Assembly (NCBI RefSeq): GCF_026343295.1
Contig: NZ_JAPELY010000003.1
Coordinates: 372,001-436,000, forward strand
Origin: Streptomyces sp. NBC_00083
GTDB lineage: Bacteria; Actinomycetota; Actinomycetes; Streptomycetales; Streptomycetaceae
Reading direction: 5' to 3'
Length of the DNA stretch: 64,000 nucleotides
The notes beneath the pieces were generated by a model, which made no database searches, was not told where the DNA came from, and saw only the letters and a list, made by a program, of their open reading frames with translations. This document shows positions 25,954 to 36,871 of the stretch, one piece after another; the stretch's first letter is position 1; each line of letters begins with the position of its first letter. Position numbers and translations under genes: made by a program.

Positions 25954-28017
25954 ATGGCTGAACTCAACCGGCGCCGGTTCATGCAGCTCGCGGGCGGTAC
26001 CGCCGCCTTCGCCGCGCTGTCACAGAGCATCGCGCGGGCCGCCGCCATCCCGGCCGCGGGCAGCACCGGCACCATCCAGGACGTCGAGCACGTCGTCGTC
26101 CTGATGCAGGAGAACCGTTCGTTCGACCACTACTTCGGTTCCCTGAAGGGCGTCCGGGGCTTCGGTGACCCTCGGCCCGTCACCCTGCCCAGCGGGAAGC
26201 CCGTGTTCCACCAGGTCGGCGCGGGCAAGGAGGTGCTGCCGTTCCGGCCCAAGGCGGACAAGCTGGGCCTGCAGTTCATCCAGGACCTGAACCACGACTG
26301 GAACGGCAGCCACAAGGCGTTCAACAACGGCAAGTACGACCAGTGGATCCCCGCCAAGACGGCCACCACGATGGCGTACATGACGCGCGAGGACATCCCG
26401 TTCCACTACGCGCTCGCCGACTCGTTCACCATCTGCGACGCCTACCACTGTTCGTTCATCGGCTCCACCGACCCCAACCGCTACTACATGTGGTCGGGCC
26501 ACACGGGCAATGACGCCACGGGCGGCGGACCCGTCCTCGGCAACGACGAGAAGGGGTATGGCTGGACCACATACCCCGAGCGCCTGGAGCAGGCGGGCAT
26601 CTCCTGGAAGATCTACCAGGACGTCGGCGACGGCCTGAACGCGGCCGGCGGCTGGGGCTGGATCAACGACGCCTACCGGGGCAACTACGGCGACAACTCC
26701 CTGCTGTACTTCAACAGCTACCGCAACGCCGCGGCCGGGAACCCGCTCTACGACAAGGCGCGCACCGGCACCGACGCCAAGAACGGCGACGGCTTCTTCG
26801 ACATCCTCAGGGCCGACGTCGAGGCCGGGACGCTGCCCGAGGTGTCCTGGGTCGCCGCCCCCGAAGCCTTCACCGAGCACCCCAACTGGCCGTCCAACTA
26901 CGGGGCTTGGTACATCTCGCAGGTCCTCGACGCGCTCACGTCCAACCCGGACGTGTGGGCGAAGACGGCGCTGTTCATCACCTACGACGAGAACGACGGC
27001 TTCTTCGACCACGTCGTCCCGCCGTATGTGCCGGCCGACGCCAACCAGGGCCTGTCCACCGTGGCGACCGCACTCGACCACTTCGCGGGCAACGCGAGCT
27101 ACGCGGCAGGACCGTACGGGCTCGGCCAGCGGGTGCCGATGCTCGTGGTCTCGCCGTGGAGCACCGGCGGCTACACCTGCTCCGAGACGTTCGACCACAC
27201 CTCGATCATCCGGTTCATGGAGCGCCGCTTCGGTGTGCACGAGCCGAACATCTCGCCCTGGCGGCGCGCGATCTGCGGCGACCTGACCTCGGCCTTCGAC
27301 TTCAGCCGCACGTCCTCCTCGGCGCCGTCGCTGCCCTCCACGGACGCGTACATCCCGCCGGACCACAACAGGCACCCCGACTATGTGCCGGTGCCACCCG
27401 CGACCGGCACCCTGCCCAAGCAGGAGCGAGGTTCCCGCCCCACCCGTCCGCTGCGCTACGCGCCCCTCGTCGACGGATCCGCCAACGTGAGCACGGGCAA
27501 GTTCACGCTCACCTTCGGCGGCGGCGCGTCGGCCGGCGCGCAGTTCCTCGTCACCTCGCCGAACCGTACGGACGGCCCCTGGACCTACACCACGGAGGCG
27601 GGCAAGACGATCTCCGACACATGGAACACGGCCTACTCCGGCGGCGCCACCAACCTCAGCGTCTACGGGCCCAACGGATTCCTGCGAGCCTTCCAGAACC
27701 CGGGCAAGGCCGCGGGACCCGAGGTCACCGCCCGCCACAACGCGGGCACCGGGAACCTCGACCTCACCCTGACCAACGCGGGCACGAGCACGGTCCACCT
27801 CACGGTCGCCAGCGCGGCGGCCTATGGGGGCGCCACCTACACCGTCACGGTGGCCGCCGGTGCCACCGTCCACTACACCGTGAATCTGCGCTCCAGCAGG
27901 AACTGGTACGACGTGTCGGTCACCTCCGACGGTGACTCCACCTTCCTGCGCCGCTTCGCCGGACACGTCGAGACCGGCGCGTCCGGCCTCAGCGACCCGG
28001 CGCTCCTCACCGCCTGA
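25954..28017 (+). CDS. Tat-exported phospholipase C (phosphocholine-specific type)
   Basis: 687 residues. The twin-arginine signal NRRRFMQLAGGTAAFAAL is at residues about 5-22. The alkaline-phosphatase-like phosphoesterase domain begins VEHVVVLMQENRSFDHYFG, containing the family ENRSFDHYFG motif, with later metal-binding segments ITYDENDGFFDHVVPP and ETFDHTSIIRFME. Two C-terminal beta-rich repeats follow (about residues 500-680). It would hydrolyse phospholipids outside the cell, possibly to gain phosphate. The ATG at 25954 places the Tat motif correctly. No convincing Pho box was seen upstream. A strong terminator follows. Confidence 0.92.
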   Translation: MAELNRRRFMQLAGGTAAFAALSQSIARAAAIPAAGSTGTIQDVEHVVVLMQENRSFDHYFGSLKGVRGFGDPRPVTLPSGKPVFHQVGAGKEVLPFRPKADKLGLQFIQDLNHDWNGSHKAFNNGKYDQWIPAKTATTMAYMTREDIPFHYALADSFTICDAYHCSFIGSTDPNRYYMWSGHTGNDATGGGPVLGNDEKGYGWTTYPERLEQAGISWKIYQDVGDGLNAAGGWGWINDAYRGNYGDNSLLYFNSYRNAAAGNPLYDKARTGTDAKNGDGFFDILRADVEAGTLPEVSWVAAPEAFTEHPNWPSNYGAWYISQVLDALTSNPDVWAKTALFITYDENDGFFDHVVPPYVPADANQGLSTVATALDHFAGNASYAAGPYGLGQRVPMLVVSPWSTGGYTCSETFDHTSIIRFMERRFGVHEPNISPWRRAICGDLTSAFDFSRTSSSAPSLPSTDAYIPPDHNRHPDYVPVPPATGTLPKQERGSRPTRPLRYAPLVDGSANVSTGKFTLTFGGGASAGAQFLVTSPNRTDGPWTYTTEAGKTISDTWNTAYSGGATNLSVYGPNGFLRAFQNPGKAAGPEVTARHNAGTGNLDLTLTNAGTSTVHLTVASAAAYGGATYTVTVAAGATVHYTVNLRSSRNWYDVSVTSDGDSTFLRRFAGHVETGASGLSDPALLTA

Positions 28018-28055
28018 CCCGTACACCCTGTCCCGTACGCGTACCTCGCACACCG

Positions 28056-28094
28056 CCGAGGGGTCCCCGTCCGCAGCGGACGGGGACCCCTCGG
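28056..28094. terminator. Strong bidirectional terminator
   Basis: A perfect 18-bp stem (CCGAGGGGTCCCCGTCCG at 28056-28073 pairing with 28077-28094) with a 3-base loop. It lies between the convergent phospholipase C and metG genes. Confidence 0.9.
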
Positions 28095-28101
28095 GCCTGC
28101 T

Positions 28102-29826
<1,725 letters not shown>

Positions 29827-30075
29827 CCTCGGATGCTCCTTATGTTCGTACGTGCGGCACCGCGGCGAGGCCGCGGCGAACCCAGGTAGGGAGGCCCACC
29901 CGGGGGCTCACACCAGGTGACGCCCCCGCCCGATGGGCAGAGCCATGCTATCGAACCGGCCGGGACCTTCTCGCCGGAGTTTCGGGTGGTGGACGGCGCG
30001 GGCGGGCGCGCACGGCGTCCGGACCGGCGCGGTCCCGGCGACCGCCCCGGCCCTCGCGCTCGCGCCCGTGCCGGG

Positions 30076-30957
30076 TCAGTCCTGGACGCGGCCCGCGTAG
30101 TACGTGGCGATCATGTCCTCGGCGCCGTGTCCGGCCGCCTCGGCCCGCGCGAAGCGCTCCGCCGACGCCTCGGTCAAGTCGAGCCGTACGCCTGCCTGTT
30201 CGGCCGCCTCCAGGATCAGCCGGGTGTCCTTGAGAGCGGTGGTCAGGGCGAAACTCGGCGTGAGGTCGCCGGTGAGGAGGGCGGCGGACTTCGCGTGCAG
30301 ATAGCCGGTGTCCAGCGGGCCGCCGGCGACCGCGTCCAGGAAGAGGCGCGGGTCCACGTGGAGGCTCTCCGCCAGCCCGAGGCACTCGGCGACCGCGCCG
30401 ACCAGGTTGATCACCCACGTGTTGGCGACCAGCTTCAGCCGCGAGGCACCGCCCGGCTCGTGGCTCACCCAGACCGTCCGCTGCCCGATCGCGTCGAGCA
30501 CCGGCGCGAGACGCTCCCGCCCCTCGGGAGCCCCCGACACGAACACGGTCAGCTTGCCCTCCTCGGCGGGCGCCTTGGTGCCGAGGACGGGGGCGTCGTA
30601 GTACGCCACACCCAACTCGGCCGCGCGTGCGGCGAGTTGGACCGTCGCGTCCGGTCCTACGGTCGAGGTCTGGAGCCACGGCTGGCCGGAGTGCAGGCCG
30701 TCGGCGGCGGCTTCGAGGGTGGCGGACACGGCCGGCCCGTCGTTCAGCGCCGTCAGCACGACATCCGCACCGCGCACCGCCTCGGCGGGGTCCGCGAGCA
30801 CCGTGGCCCCGTCGTCGGCCAGCGGCCCGGCCCTGTCCGGGGTGCGGTTCCAGACCCGCACGGACAGCCCGGCCCGCAGCAGACTGCGGGCCATGCCGGA
30901 CCCCATGATGCCGGTGCCGAGTACGGCGACGGTGGGCGTGGTCGAAGCTGAGGACAC
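30076..30957 (-). CDS. NAD(P)-dependent beta-hydroxyacid dehydrogenase (3-hydroxyisobutyrate dehydrogenase-like)
   Basis: 293 residues. An N-terminal Rossmann domain has the dinucleotide motif VLGTGIMGSGMARSLL; the substrate-binding signature is DAPVLGTKAPAEEGKL; the catalytic lysine is in RLKLVANTWVINL. A C-terminal all-helical domain completes the fold. Members reduce or oxidise small beta-hydroxyacids or imines, and the exact substrate is open. The GTG at 30957 is supported by AAGGAG seven bases upstream; the preceding in-frame sequence is the repeat array and not coding. Confidence 0.88.
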   Translation of the reverse strand: MSSASTTPTVAVLGTGIMGSGMARSLLRAGLSVRVWNRTPDRAGPLADDGATVLADPAEAVRGADVVLTALNDGPAVSATLEAAADGLHSGQPWLQTSTVGPDATVQLAARAAELGVAYYDAPVLGTKAPAEEGKLTVFVSGAPEGRERLAPVLDAIGQRTVWVSHEPGGASRLKLVANTWVINLVGAVAECLGLAESLHVDPRLFLDAVAGGPLDTGYLHAKSAALLTGDLTPSFALTTALKDTRLILEAAEQAGVRLDLTEASAERFARAEAAGHGAEDMIATYYAGRVQD

Positions 30958-31321
30958 GGTGAACTCCTTGGGGGAGGCGGTGCTCGGTCGCGTACCCCAG
31001 AGTCTCGTACGGATGACTCGGCCCGGCGGCGTACGGCGCCGATGCGGCGCCGCCGGAAAGGGGCCTGCCCGCCGTCCCCGGGGCGGGGAGGGCGGGCAGG
31101 GAGAGGCGAGAAGGCGGCCGGGAGCGCTCTCGGGCCGGGCCGGCCGCATGGCCTGGAAGGTCCCGCGCGGGGCGGGAGCGCTCTCAGGCCGCACAGGCCG
31201 TGCCGGCTCCCGTGCTCCCCGCAGGACCCGCGCGGGGCGGGAGCGCTCTCAGCCCTGTGCCGACTCCCGGGCCCCGCGGAACCCCGCGCGGGCCCGGAGC
31301 GCTCTCAGGCTCGGCCGGTTC
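30958..31321. other. Intergenic region holding the palindrome array
   Basis: About 360 bases between two genes on the minus strand. The part next to 30957 must contain the dehydrogenase promoter. The rest, 31110-31310, is the array of GGGAGCGCTCTC elements described separately. No gene is seen. Confidence 0.6.
31120..31306. repeat. Array of four 12-bp palindromic elements in 25-30 bp repeat units
   Basis: GGGAGCGCTCTC lies at 31120-31131, 31174-31185 and 31239-31250, and the one-base variant CGGAGCGCTCTC at 31295-31306. Copies two to four share a longer unit, roughly CCCGCGCGGG followed by the palindrome and CAG. Start-to-start distances are 54, 65 and 56 bp, so the spacing is irregular. It lies downstream of the VWA operon and upstream of the dehydrogenase. 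Confidence 0.8.
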
Positions 31322-32146
31322 TCATGACCCGTGCGGCACCCGCGAAGGGCGGCCGCGGCCGCGGGTCAGGTTGTAGCCGCCGATGCCGGCGAGCGCGGCA
31401 AGGAGTCCACCCGCTGCCGTCCACAGCCAGCGGTCGGTCCACCAGCCCGAGGCCCAGCCGCCGTCCGGCTCGACCGCGGACTTCGCGCCGAGCGGCGTCG
31501 ACAGCGTGCCGTCCACGGCGTGGGCGCCACCGGTGTCCAGGACGGTCGGCTCGACCTCCGCCTTGAACGGCAGGCCCCGGTCGGTCTCCGGCAGCGAGAC
31601 CGCCGTCAGCCGGATGTAGTACGTGCCGGGCAGCGGATCGGTGGACCAGGTGTCGGCCCAGGCGACCGTCGGCCGCAGGGTGCAGGACAGCTCGACGGTG
31701 GCCGCGTCCTGCGCCGCGGACCTGGACTGCATGCCGTACATGCAGGGCTGGCGCCGGCGCAGACCGTCGTACACGTCGACGCGCCATGTGGAGGCGCCGT
31801 GCCGCGAGGCCGCGTCGGGGAGCGTGACCTTCGCCGTGACGGTGGGGCGCTGCCCGGCGTCGGCGGGGAACATCCAGTACAGGTAGTCGCCGCTGGACCC
31901 GGACGCCGTGGCCTGCTGGCCCTGGTGCACCGCGACCGCCGTGCGGAACGCCGTCCCCGCCTCCGTGGGCGCCGCGTCGCCCTTCGACGCGGTGGGGCTC
32001 GGCGAGGGCGAGTCGGCGAGCGCGGTCCCGGCTCCGACGCCCAGGAGCGCCGCGCCCGTCAGCGCGGCACCCGCCAGTGCGGTGGCCGTCAACTTCCCTA
32101 CGGTACGCATCAGTCGGCCCCCGGGGCGATAGGTGTGGTTCGGCAT
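31322..32146 (-). CDS. Secreted, C-terminally membrane-anchored protein, partner of the VWA protein
   Basis: 274 residues with no named enzyme family. An export signal follows MRTVGKLTATALAGAALTG; the mature part has Ser/Pro-rich and beta-rich segments with four cysteines, and a C-terminal hydrophobic anchor (WLWTAAGGLLAALAGIGGY) with an Arg-rich cytoplasmic tail. The architecture mirrors the upstream VWA protein, which also ends in a membrane anchor. The ATG at 32146 overlaps the VWA stop (TGATG), suggesting coupled translation; a second ATG at 32110 starts directly at the signal peptide and may be the real start. Function unknown; a surface complex with the VWA protein is inferred. Confidence 0.7.
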   Translation of the reverse strand: MPNHTYRPGGRLMRTVGKLTATALAGAALTGAALLGVGAGTALADSPSPSPTASKGDAAPTEAGTAFRTAVAVHQGQQATASGSSGDYLYWMFPADAGQRPTVTAKVTLPDAASRHGASTWRVDVYDGLRRRQPCMYGMQSRSAAQDAATVELSCTLRPTVAWADTWSTDPLPGTYYIRLTAVSLPETDRGLPFKAEVEPTVLDTGGAHAVDGTLSTPLGAKSAVEPDGGWASGWWTDRWLWTAAGGLLAALAGIGGYNLTRGRGRPSRVPHGS

Positions 32147-33432
32147 CAGTTGGTCCGCCAGACCGCGATGCGCCAGCGCGAGATCCAGCCCCACACCAAG
32201 CCCGCGACGAGTCCGGTCAGCACGAGGGCGCCCAGCAGCCACCAGCCCCGGCCGAGGCCGAAGGAGGCCACGTCGGAGGCGTGGCCGGGGCCGTCCACCA
32301 CGTCGATGGCGAGCTCGACCGGCAGCCCGGGGTCGGTCTTGACGCCGGGCCCGGCCGAGAAGGAGTTGGACACCTGGAGGCAGACCGACTCCGGAGTCGA
32401 CTTGTCGTCCGAGTCGTCGGCGGGGGCCTTGGGGTAGCGGAGCCCCGTGGAGATCAGATCGGTCCGGCCGTCGCCCGCTTCGGAGCCGCGTACGATCTCA
32501 CGGCCGTGCGCGGTGACGGCCCGCAGCAGGATGCCGTAGTCGGGGTTGGTCTGGCGGTCCATGCCGATACTGGCGGAGGCGCGCAGTTCCTGCCCCGGCA
32601 GCACGTTCACCTTGTAGGAGCGGTGCTCGGCGAACTTCTCGCGGTCCGTGTAGAGGCCGGGCTTCAGCTCGGGAGCGCTCTCACAGCTCGCGGTGCCGCT
32701 GGTGGCGACGGGCACGACGACCGGGTCGGCCGCCCGGTCCACCAACTGCTTGACCTTGCCGGAGAGCTGATCGGTGTGCTGCACCGAGGTGTAGGTGCCG
32801 CCGGTGGCCTCGGCGATGCAGGTGAGCTGCTCGCGCGTCTTGGCATCCGGGATCAGGCCGAGGGTGTCGATGGTGAGGTGGATGCCCTGCGCCGCGATGT
32901 CACGGGCCACCTCGCACGGGTCGAGCGGCTGGCAGGTGTCCTCGCCGTCGGTGATGAGGACGATGCGGCGGGTGGCGTCACCGCCCTTGAGGTCGGCCGC
33001 CGCGCCCTGGAGTGCCGGCCCGATCGGGGTCCAGCCGGTGGGTGCGAGGGTGGCCACGGCCGTCTTCGCCTCGGTGCGGTTCAGCGGGCCGACCGGGTAG
33101 AGCGCGCGAGTGTCCTTGCAGCCCACCTTGCGGTCCTCGCCGGGGTAGTTGGCGCCCAGCGTCCGTATGCCGAGCTGCACTTCCTGCGGGACGGCGTCGA
33201 GTACCTCGTTGAACGCCTGCTTCGCGGCGGCCATCCGGGACTTGCCGTCGATGTCCGCGGTCCGCATCGATCCCGACACGTCGAGGACCAGGTCGACCTT
33301 GGGCGCGGCCTGCGCGGTCTGTCCGTCGGGCCCGGGGGCCGCGGAGGCCGTGTCCGCGGCCGGGAGGATGCCGGTGGCGAAAGTGGCGGCCAGCGCGCAC
33401 ACTCCGGCCGCCAGACGTTTTCTGGTGATCAT
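32146..33432 (-). CDS. Secreted von Willebrand factor A domain protein with C-terminal anchor
   Basis: 428 residues. Signal peptide (about residues 1-32), then a VWA domain with an intact metal-ion-dependent adhesion site: DVSGS (VDLVLDVSGSMRTADIDG), the downstream Thr in PTGWTPIGPALQ, and Asp in LITDGEDTCQP. A beta-rich extracellular region follows, and a transmembrane helix near residues 398-420 ends in a short basic tail. VWA domains bind protein ligands through a metal. It forms a coupled pair with the downstream anchored protein. The gene contains one GGGAGCGCTCTC palindrome (32681-32692). Confidence 0.85.
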   Translation of the reverse strand: MITRKRLAAGVCALAATFATGILPAADTASAAPGPDGQTAQAAPKVDLVLDVSGSMRTADIDGKSRMAAAKQAFNEVLDAVPQEVQLGIRTLGANYPGEDRKVGCKDTRALYPVGPLNRTEAKTAVATLAPTGWTPIGPALQGAAADLKGGDATRRIVLITDGEDTCQPLDPCEVARDIAAQGIHLTIDTLGLIPDAKTREQLTCIAEATGGTYTSVQHTDQLSGKVKQLVDRAADPVVVPVATSGTASCESAPELKPGLYTDREKFAEHRSYKVNVLPGQELRASASIGMDRQTNPDYGILLRAVTAHGREIVRGSEAGDGRTDLISTGLRYPKAPADDSDDKSTPESVCLQVSNSFSAGPGVKTDPGLPVELAIDVVDGPGHASDVASFGLGRGWWLLGALVLTGLVAGLVWGWISRWRIAVWRTN

Positions 33433-33503
33433 CGCCGGATCCTATGGAAGTTCGGTTGCGCGCCCCAAATCGACGGGGCGCGTTCCCCGCACGCCCTTTC
33501 TGC

Positions 33504-34925
33504 CTATGGGGTCTTCTGCGGGCTTTGTACTAGGGCGAGTTCACGATCCGTCAGCGGAGGCTCCGTCAGTTGCGGGCGGCCGGGACCGCGGAAGGCGGCC
33601 AGCAGCACGGCGGGGCGCAGGAGGCTGGTGACGGGCGCGGTGAGGGTCATGACATCCGTCAGCGCCGTGGCGACCGTGTAGTTGCCGGTCGAGGTGCGCA
33701 TGAGGCGGTCGACGCAACGCCCCAGGATCCGCTCGATCATGCGCGGCCGACGGGCAGTTGCCCCGGGATAGAAGATGTCCTGGCCCGCCAGCAGCCAGGC
33801 GGTGCCCACCGGGCCGGCCACCGCGCGCTGGACCCGCCGGGCGAGCCGCGGGGCGGTCACGCCGTGAGCGGCCAGCGCCTCGCGCAGCGCGAGCGCGCCC
33901 TGCGCCGCAACGGACATGCCGTGTCCGTACACCGGGTTGTACACCGCGACGGCGTCGCCCAGTGCCACATATCCCTCCGGCCAGCCCTTGACCTTCTCGA
34001 AGAAGTGCCGGCGGCCGGCGGTGTGCGCGAACGTGGACACCTCGCTGAGGGGCTCGGCCCCTGCGATGAGGCGGCCGACGATCGGATGGCGGGCGGCGAG
34101 AGCGAAGGGCCCGAAGGCCTCGGGGTCGGAGGTGGGCCGGGCGCCGCGCGTACCCGAGAGCGTGACCAGCCACCGGCCGTCCTCGACGGGGAGGATGACG
34201 GCGGTTCGGCCGGGCTCGGCCGCGCGGGCGTTCGCCTGCACGTTGACCACGGGAAAGCTCTGGTCACCTGCCGGTGAACGATAGAGGCGGCTGGCGTAGA
34301 CCACGCCCGGGTCGACGACCTCCTCCCGCGCGGCGGGGACGCCGAGGGCGTCGAGCCAGCGCGGGGTGTGCGTGCCGCGGCCGCTAGCGTCCACCGTGAG
34401 TCCGGCCCCGAGCAGCTCCTCGGTGCCGTCGCGCCTTCGAACCCGTACACCCGTGACCCGGTGCGCGTCGCCCACGAGCCCGAGTACCCGGGTCGCGTCC
34501 AGCACCGTCACGTTCGGCAGGGCGAGGACCCGGTCGCGCACCGTGGCGTCCAGGAGGTCCCGGCCGCAGGAGATCAGGTAGTGGGATTCGCGCCAGCGGC
34601 GGTACCAGCCCTGCGGTGAGAGCGCGACCATCTGGGAGGTGAGCGGGACCCGCCGCGCTCCCGCGGCGAGCCACGCCTGACTCACACCCGGCAGGAGCCG
34701 TTCCATCGCCTCCGCGCCGCCCGACCACAGGATGTGGGCGTGCCGGGCCTGTGGCAGATGGCTGCGGGGCTCGGGGCCGGACGGCAGGACGTCCCGCTCG
34801 ATCACGGTGACCTCGTCGACCGAGTCGCTGAGGGCGGCGGCGGCCAGCATGCCGGCGAGCCCTCCGCCGACGACCACCGCCCTGTGTCTGTGGGAGGGTG
34901 CCGACGGGACGTCCGATGTGCTCAT
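33504..34925 (-). CDS. FAD-dependent oxidoreductase/monooxygenase-like protein
   Basis: 473 residues. The N-terminal dinucleotide motif AVVVGGGLAGMLAAAAL binds FAD, and the second FAD segment is YVALGDAVAVYNPVYGHGMS. The middle region resembles aromatic hydroxylase / geranylgeranyl reductase-type flavoproteins. The ATG at 34925 overlaps the upstream membrane-protein stop by 4 bp (ATGA). It is the last gene of a four-gene operon led by an XRE regulator. Which molecule it oxidises or reduces is unknown; its fixed place behind a membrane protein suggests a lipid or membrane-associated substrate, which is inference. Confidence 0.85.
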   Translation of the reverse strand: MSTSDVPSAPSHRHRAVVVGGGLAGMLAAAALSDSVDEVTVIERDVLPSGPEPRSHLPQARHAHILWSGGAEAMERLLPGVSQAWLAAGARRVPLTSQMVALSPQGWYRRWRESHYLISCGRDLLDATVRDRVLALPNVTVLDATRVLGLVGDAHRVTGVRVRRRDGTEELLGAGLTVDASGRGTHTPRWLDALGVPAAREEVVDPGVVYASRLYRSPAGDQSFPVVNVQANARAAEPGRTAVILPVEDGRWLVTLSGTRGARPTSDPEAFGPFALAARHPIVGRLIAGAEPLSEVSTFAHTAGRRHFFEKVKGWPEGYVALGDAVAVYNPVYGHGMSVAAQGALALREALAAHGVTAPRLARRVQRAVAGPVGTAWLLAGQDIFYPGATARRPRMIERILGRCVDRLMRTSTGNYTVATALTDVMTLTAPVTSLLRPAVLLAAFRGPGRPQLTEPPLTDRELALVQSPQKTP

Positions 34926-36109
34926 GGCTGCGTGCTCTCCGACCGTGCCGCGTTGCCGCGGACTGCTTCGACAATGGCTGAACGGCGGTACGCCTGGGAG
35001 ACGCCGATCAGATCGCGGGCGCGCCCGATGGTGGGGGCGGCGTCCGGATCGACGGCCCCCAGGGACGTGCCCTCGGGGTCCCTTGCCCTGGCGGTGAGCG
35101 CGGCGGCGATCATAGCCGCGTCCGCGACAGCCTCGGCCTGCTTCCGCTCGGCACCCGAACGGATCGCGGCGCTGAGGGCATCGCCGTGCAGTGCGCGGTC
35201 GAAGTACGGTGCAAGGGTGAGGAAGCCGTCGAGGATGCCGGACTCGCGCTGGGTCAGACGCAGTTGCGCCGGCGACCACCAGGCCATCTTGACCGTGGCG
35301 CTCGGCGGCGCCGGTTCCTCGTGCAGCGCACGCCACAGCGGACCGAGCTTGCGGTAGGCGGACCACGATTCCCAGGTCTCCGAGATCCTGGGTCCCACGA
35401 GCGGGATGATGAACCCCGAGCCGATGAGCAGCGCGGACATCGACGCTACGGGCGGCGCCGCCCCCGTGCTCAGGTAGTCGAGGTCATGGCCCAGCCAACG
35501 GGCGACCACCGACACGTACTTGACCGCGTCGAAGACCAGGTTGAGCAGGTAGCCCGTGACGATGAGGACGAGCCCGGCCCGCAGCCAGCCGTGCACCTTC
35601 ACGGACCACCCCCAGCACAGCCAGGTGGTGACCAGCGCCGCGACGGTGTGCGCCACGAGATACAGGACGATCATCTCGCGCATGTACGGGGTGTTGGCGT
35701 AGTACGTGTCGAGGTCCCGCAGCCGCTCGACCGGGGCGTCGGCGAGTGCGAACAGGGTGAACAGGGCGACGATCACCAGCGAGTACGCGGTGACGCACCG
35801 CAGAGTCGCCCGGCGGGCGGCGTCCGGAGGGCCGCCGCGCCAGTTGATGATGAGCACCAGACAGGAGGCGCTGAAGGCGGTGAGGATCGAATACACCAAC
35901 GGTGCCGAGAAGTTGGCCACCCCGGTGAGCCTGTTGATCTGCGCGATGGTGGTCGGGGCGGCGAAGAAGAACACCGAACTCGCCACGGCGAGCAGGGCGT
36001 TGACCGTTCGCAGCAATGGATCGCGCCAGGTCTGCCGCATGCCGGGCAGTCGGCAGGCGAAGGCCGTGACCAGCAGGATGGCGGGCAGATAGAACTCGGG
36101 GTCCCTCAC
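34922..36109 (-). CDS. MAB_1171c-like integral membrane protein
   Basis: 395 residues with about seven transmembrane helices in the N-terminal 260 residues, then a C-terminal cytoplasmic helical region (ESWSAYRKLGPLWRALHEE and later helices). The pattern matches the MAB_1171c-like putative transporter group of actinobacteria, whose function is not established. It follows the HEXXH gene after three bases and overlaps the FAD gene by 4 bp, so all are likely translated from one mRNA. No transport motif can be named. Confidence 0.75.
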   Translation of the reverse strand: MRDPEFYLPAILLVTAFACRLPGMRQTWRDPLLRTVNALLAVASSVFFFAAPTTIAQINRLTGVANFSAPLVYSILTAFSASCLVLIINWRGGPPDAARRATLRCVTAYSLVIVALFTLFALADAPVERLRDLDTYYANTPYMREMIVLYLVAHTVAALVTTWLCWGWSVKVHGWLRAGLVLIVTGYLLNLVFDAVKYVSVVARWLGHDLDYLSTGAAPPVASMSALLIGSGFIIPLVGPRISETWESWSAYRKLGPLWRALHEEPAPPSATVKMAWWSPAQLRLTQRESGILDGFLTLAPYFDRALHGDALSAAIRSGAERKQAEAVADAAMIAAALTARARDPEGTSLGAVDPDAAPTIGRARDLIGVSQAYRRSAIVEAVRGNAARSESTQP

Positions 36110-36112
36110 GCA

Positions 36113-36811
36113 TCAGCCCTGTGGCCAGCGATAGCCCAGGGCGGCCTCGATGCGGCCGGCGAGCAGCTCGCGGTCGGGTCCCCGCCCGCCGGAAGCCTCC
36201 AGCCAGGGCCTGCACTTGCTCCCCAGGAGCAGCCCGAAGCTCTCGGCGTCGGTCTCCTCCGCGAGGTGGGAGCGGGTGCGGGCGGCCACCTTGCGTACGG
36301 CCGCGCCGAGGTCGCCCTCCGAGCGCAGCAGACGTGCCGCGACGGTGGCGCCCTCCAGGTGATGACTACTGTGCCCGGCATCCATATGCCACAACTCATG
36401 CCCCAGAATGACCAGTTGATGGTCAGGAGCGGTACGCTCCTCCACCACCACCAGGTCGCGGTCGGCCATGTCGAGCCAGAGGCCGCTCGCGGTGCCCGGT
36501 GGGAAGGCCGCCATGCGGAACTCGACGGGGCGGCCCCGGCGCCGGCTCATGCCCTCGCACAGGGCGGCGTACAGCGCGGTCGGCTCCGCGGGGGCGGGGA
36601 TGGTGATCCCCGCGACCAGCTCGCCGCACAGCCGGCGCATCTCCTTGCCTATGCCCACCGTTCTCCCCGCAAGCCGTTCATCGAGCAGCACTTCGTCGAG
36701 CAACCCGTCACTGTCCAGCACTCTGCCGAGCCGTGCGCGATTGATCCAGTCAACATTGAGCCGGAGTTCGTTGAACTCGGCATCACCGTGAGGCCTGAAA
36801 TGGACGGACAC
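36113..36811 (-). CDS. HEXXH (ImmA/IrrE-like) putative zinc metalloprotein, toxin-like
   Basis: 232 residues. The zinc motif is HELWH in LVILGHELWHMDAGHSSHH, with a later acidic segment (EETDAESFGLLLG) that could supply the third ligand. An ImmA/IrrE-type metallopeptidase fold is plausible. In actinobacteria such proteins are commonly annotated as the toxin-like or ParH-like partner of an adjacent XRE regulator, as found here 60 bp upstream; by analogy with ImmA it may cleave or sense the regulator. The GTG at 36811 is the assumed start, without a strong ribosome binding site. Confidence 0.7.
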   Translation of the reverse strand: MSVHFRPHGDAEFNELRLNVDWINRARLGRVLDSDGLLDEVLLDERLAGRTVGIGKEMRRLCGELVAGITIPAPAEPTALYAALCEGMSRRRGRPVEFRMAAFPPGTASGLWLDMADRDLVVVEERTAPDHQLVILGHELWHMDAGHSSHHLEGATVAARLLRSEGDLGAAVRKVAARTRSHLAEETDAESFGLLLGSKCRPWLEASGGRGPDRELLAGRIEAALGYRWPQG

Positions 36812-36871
36812 CGTTGTCCGGGCAGGCCGACGGGCACGGCGGACCGCAGGGGCCGGGTGGTGCGGAGCATG

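Noticed and set aside
26020..28053. 677-codon minus-strand frame opposite phospholipase C
   Set aside because: Val/Gly/Arg-rich mirror frame; phospholipase C on the plus strand has clear motifs and a Tat signal.
31110..31310. CRISPR array
   Set aside because: Only four units, spacing irregular (54-65 bp), conserved core short, no cas genes anywhere in the window.
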